A DNA stretch of 64,000 bases, taken from positions 1 through 64,000 of the forward strand of contig NZ_BHZE01000012.1 of NCBI RefSeq assembly GCF_003851885.1. Reading direction: 5' to 3'. How positions within the stretch are numbered: the first letter of the stretch is position 1; each line of letters starts with the position of its first letter. The position numbers and the translations under genes are program-made. The stretch comes from Thermaurantimonas aggregans (GTDB lineage: Bacteria; Bacteroidota; Bacteroidia; Flavobacteriales; Schleiferiaceae). The notes beneath the pieces were generated by a model, which saw only the letters and a program-made list of their open reading frames with translations, searched no databases and was not told the origin of the DNA. This document shows, piece by piece, positions 63,727-64,000 of this stretch.

Positions 63727-64000
63727 TTATTTTGCGTTTTTTCTATGTAATTCAGCTAATTTAATATAGCGTTCAAACACACCCCATGCCTGAATTGCGC
63801 TGATGGCCAGACCCGGTATCCCATCTCTGAATCCCTGCTGAAGGAAATAGTGCTTCACAAAGCGAAAAAGGGGTTTAATCACAAAATGTACAAATCCAGG
63901 CTTTTTACCTTTTTCAAACAGTTCCTCACTTTGCCAAGTGGCATATCGATGTATTTTCTGCAGATAGTGATCGAGACCTCGGTAGGTATAGTGCAGCAGT
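63727..64000 (-). CDS. Glycosyltransferase family 2 protein, C-terminal part (partial)
   Basis: The open frame runs off the window edge; 90 residues are visible. The end (LLHYTYRGLDHYLQKIHRYA, then FEKGKKPGFVHFVIKPLFRF, then YFLQQGFRDGIPGLAISAIQA) matches the C-terminal region of GT2 LPS-core-type glycosyltransferases (KdtX/WaaE-like), which bear the H-x-YxSLDxYLxKxxRY pattern. The catalytic DxD domain lies outside the window. Followed without a gap by the 63355 gene. Confidence 0.8.
   Translation of the reverse strand, partial: LLHYTYRGLDHYLQKIHRYATWQSEELFEKGKKPGFVHFVIKPLFRFVKHYFLQQGFRDGIPGLAISAIQAWGVFERYIKLAELHRKNAK

Overview
The window comes from the chromosome of a member of the Bacteroidota, order not determinable from this stretch. 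Evidence: a gliding-motility-associated C-terminal (T9SS type B) domain, a giant secreted protein with a type A T9SS sorting domain, a PID-CTERM-like small protein, a GWxTD-domain lipoprotein, a lipoprotein dipeptidyl peptidase III, the order fabH-accB-accC, and several start codons preceded by the Bacteroidota -7 box TAnnTTTG instead of a Shine-Dalgarno. Most of the window is housekeeping DNA of moderate GC with tightly packed operons; two AT-rich patches (about 8.5-9.4 kb and 21.9-23.0 kb) interrupt it.

Layout. 0-8.4 kb: a T9SS type B secreted protein, then an aroC / dicarboxylate-type symporter / AsmA operon. 8.5-11.1 kb: an accessory patch with two paralogous small secreted Cys-containing proteins (the second frameshifted), a larger secreted protein whose gene changes base composition abruptly, and a 17-A homopolymer. 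10.9-13.2 kb: overlapping small membrane protein, GWxTD lipoprotein and rlmB. 13.1-17.6 kb: two overlapping class V PLP genes, lpdA and tRNA-Gln. 17.7-21.3 kb: a conserved protein of unknown role, a DUF2461 protein, a small basic ORF and a TerC family protein. 21.2-23.5 kb: a locus with a 1860-bp-spaced segmental duplication, a predicted lipoprotein gene without a normal start codon, six and a half copies of a 13-bp tandem repeat, and a pseudogene. 23.5-29.7 kb: clpB, a secreted protein with a homopolymer frameshift in its signal peptide, a polysaccharide deacetylase, a YdcF-type protein and an M20 peptidase. 30.2-36.4 kb: the PID-CTERM-like gene and the 1993-residue T9SS beta-helix protein. 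37-46 kb: accA, an SSS symporter, hemB, an outer-membrane and a lipoprotein pair, a glycosyltransferase and DPP III. 46.4-51.7 kb: polyprenyl synthetase, ribE, fabH-accB-accC and a fasciclin lipoprotein. 51.9-58.6 kb: a TetR regulator with a complete TolC/adaptor/RND efflux operon. 58.8-63.3 kb: a NamZ (DUF1343) / class IV PLP / M14 peptidase / aldehyde dehydrogenase operon; the window ends in a truncated GT2 glycosyltransferase.

Functionally the window brings together fatty-acid initiation (accA, accB, accC, fabH), cofactor steps (hemB, ribE, lpdA, aroC), a self-contained efflux operon, cell-wall and glycan enzymes, and several T9SS cargo-type surface proteins. No transposase, integrase, CRISPR array or rRNA operon was seen. 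The strongest candidates for undescribed biology are the repeat/duplication locus at 21.2-23.5 kb and the small secreted Cys-protein patch at 8.5-10.8 kb. A few frameshifts may be sequencing errors and are flagged as such.
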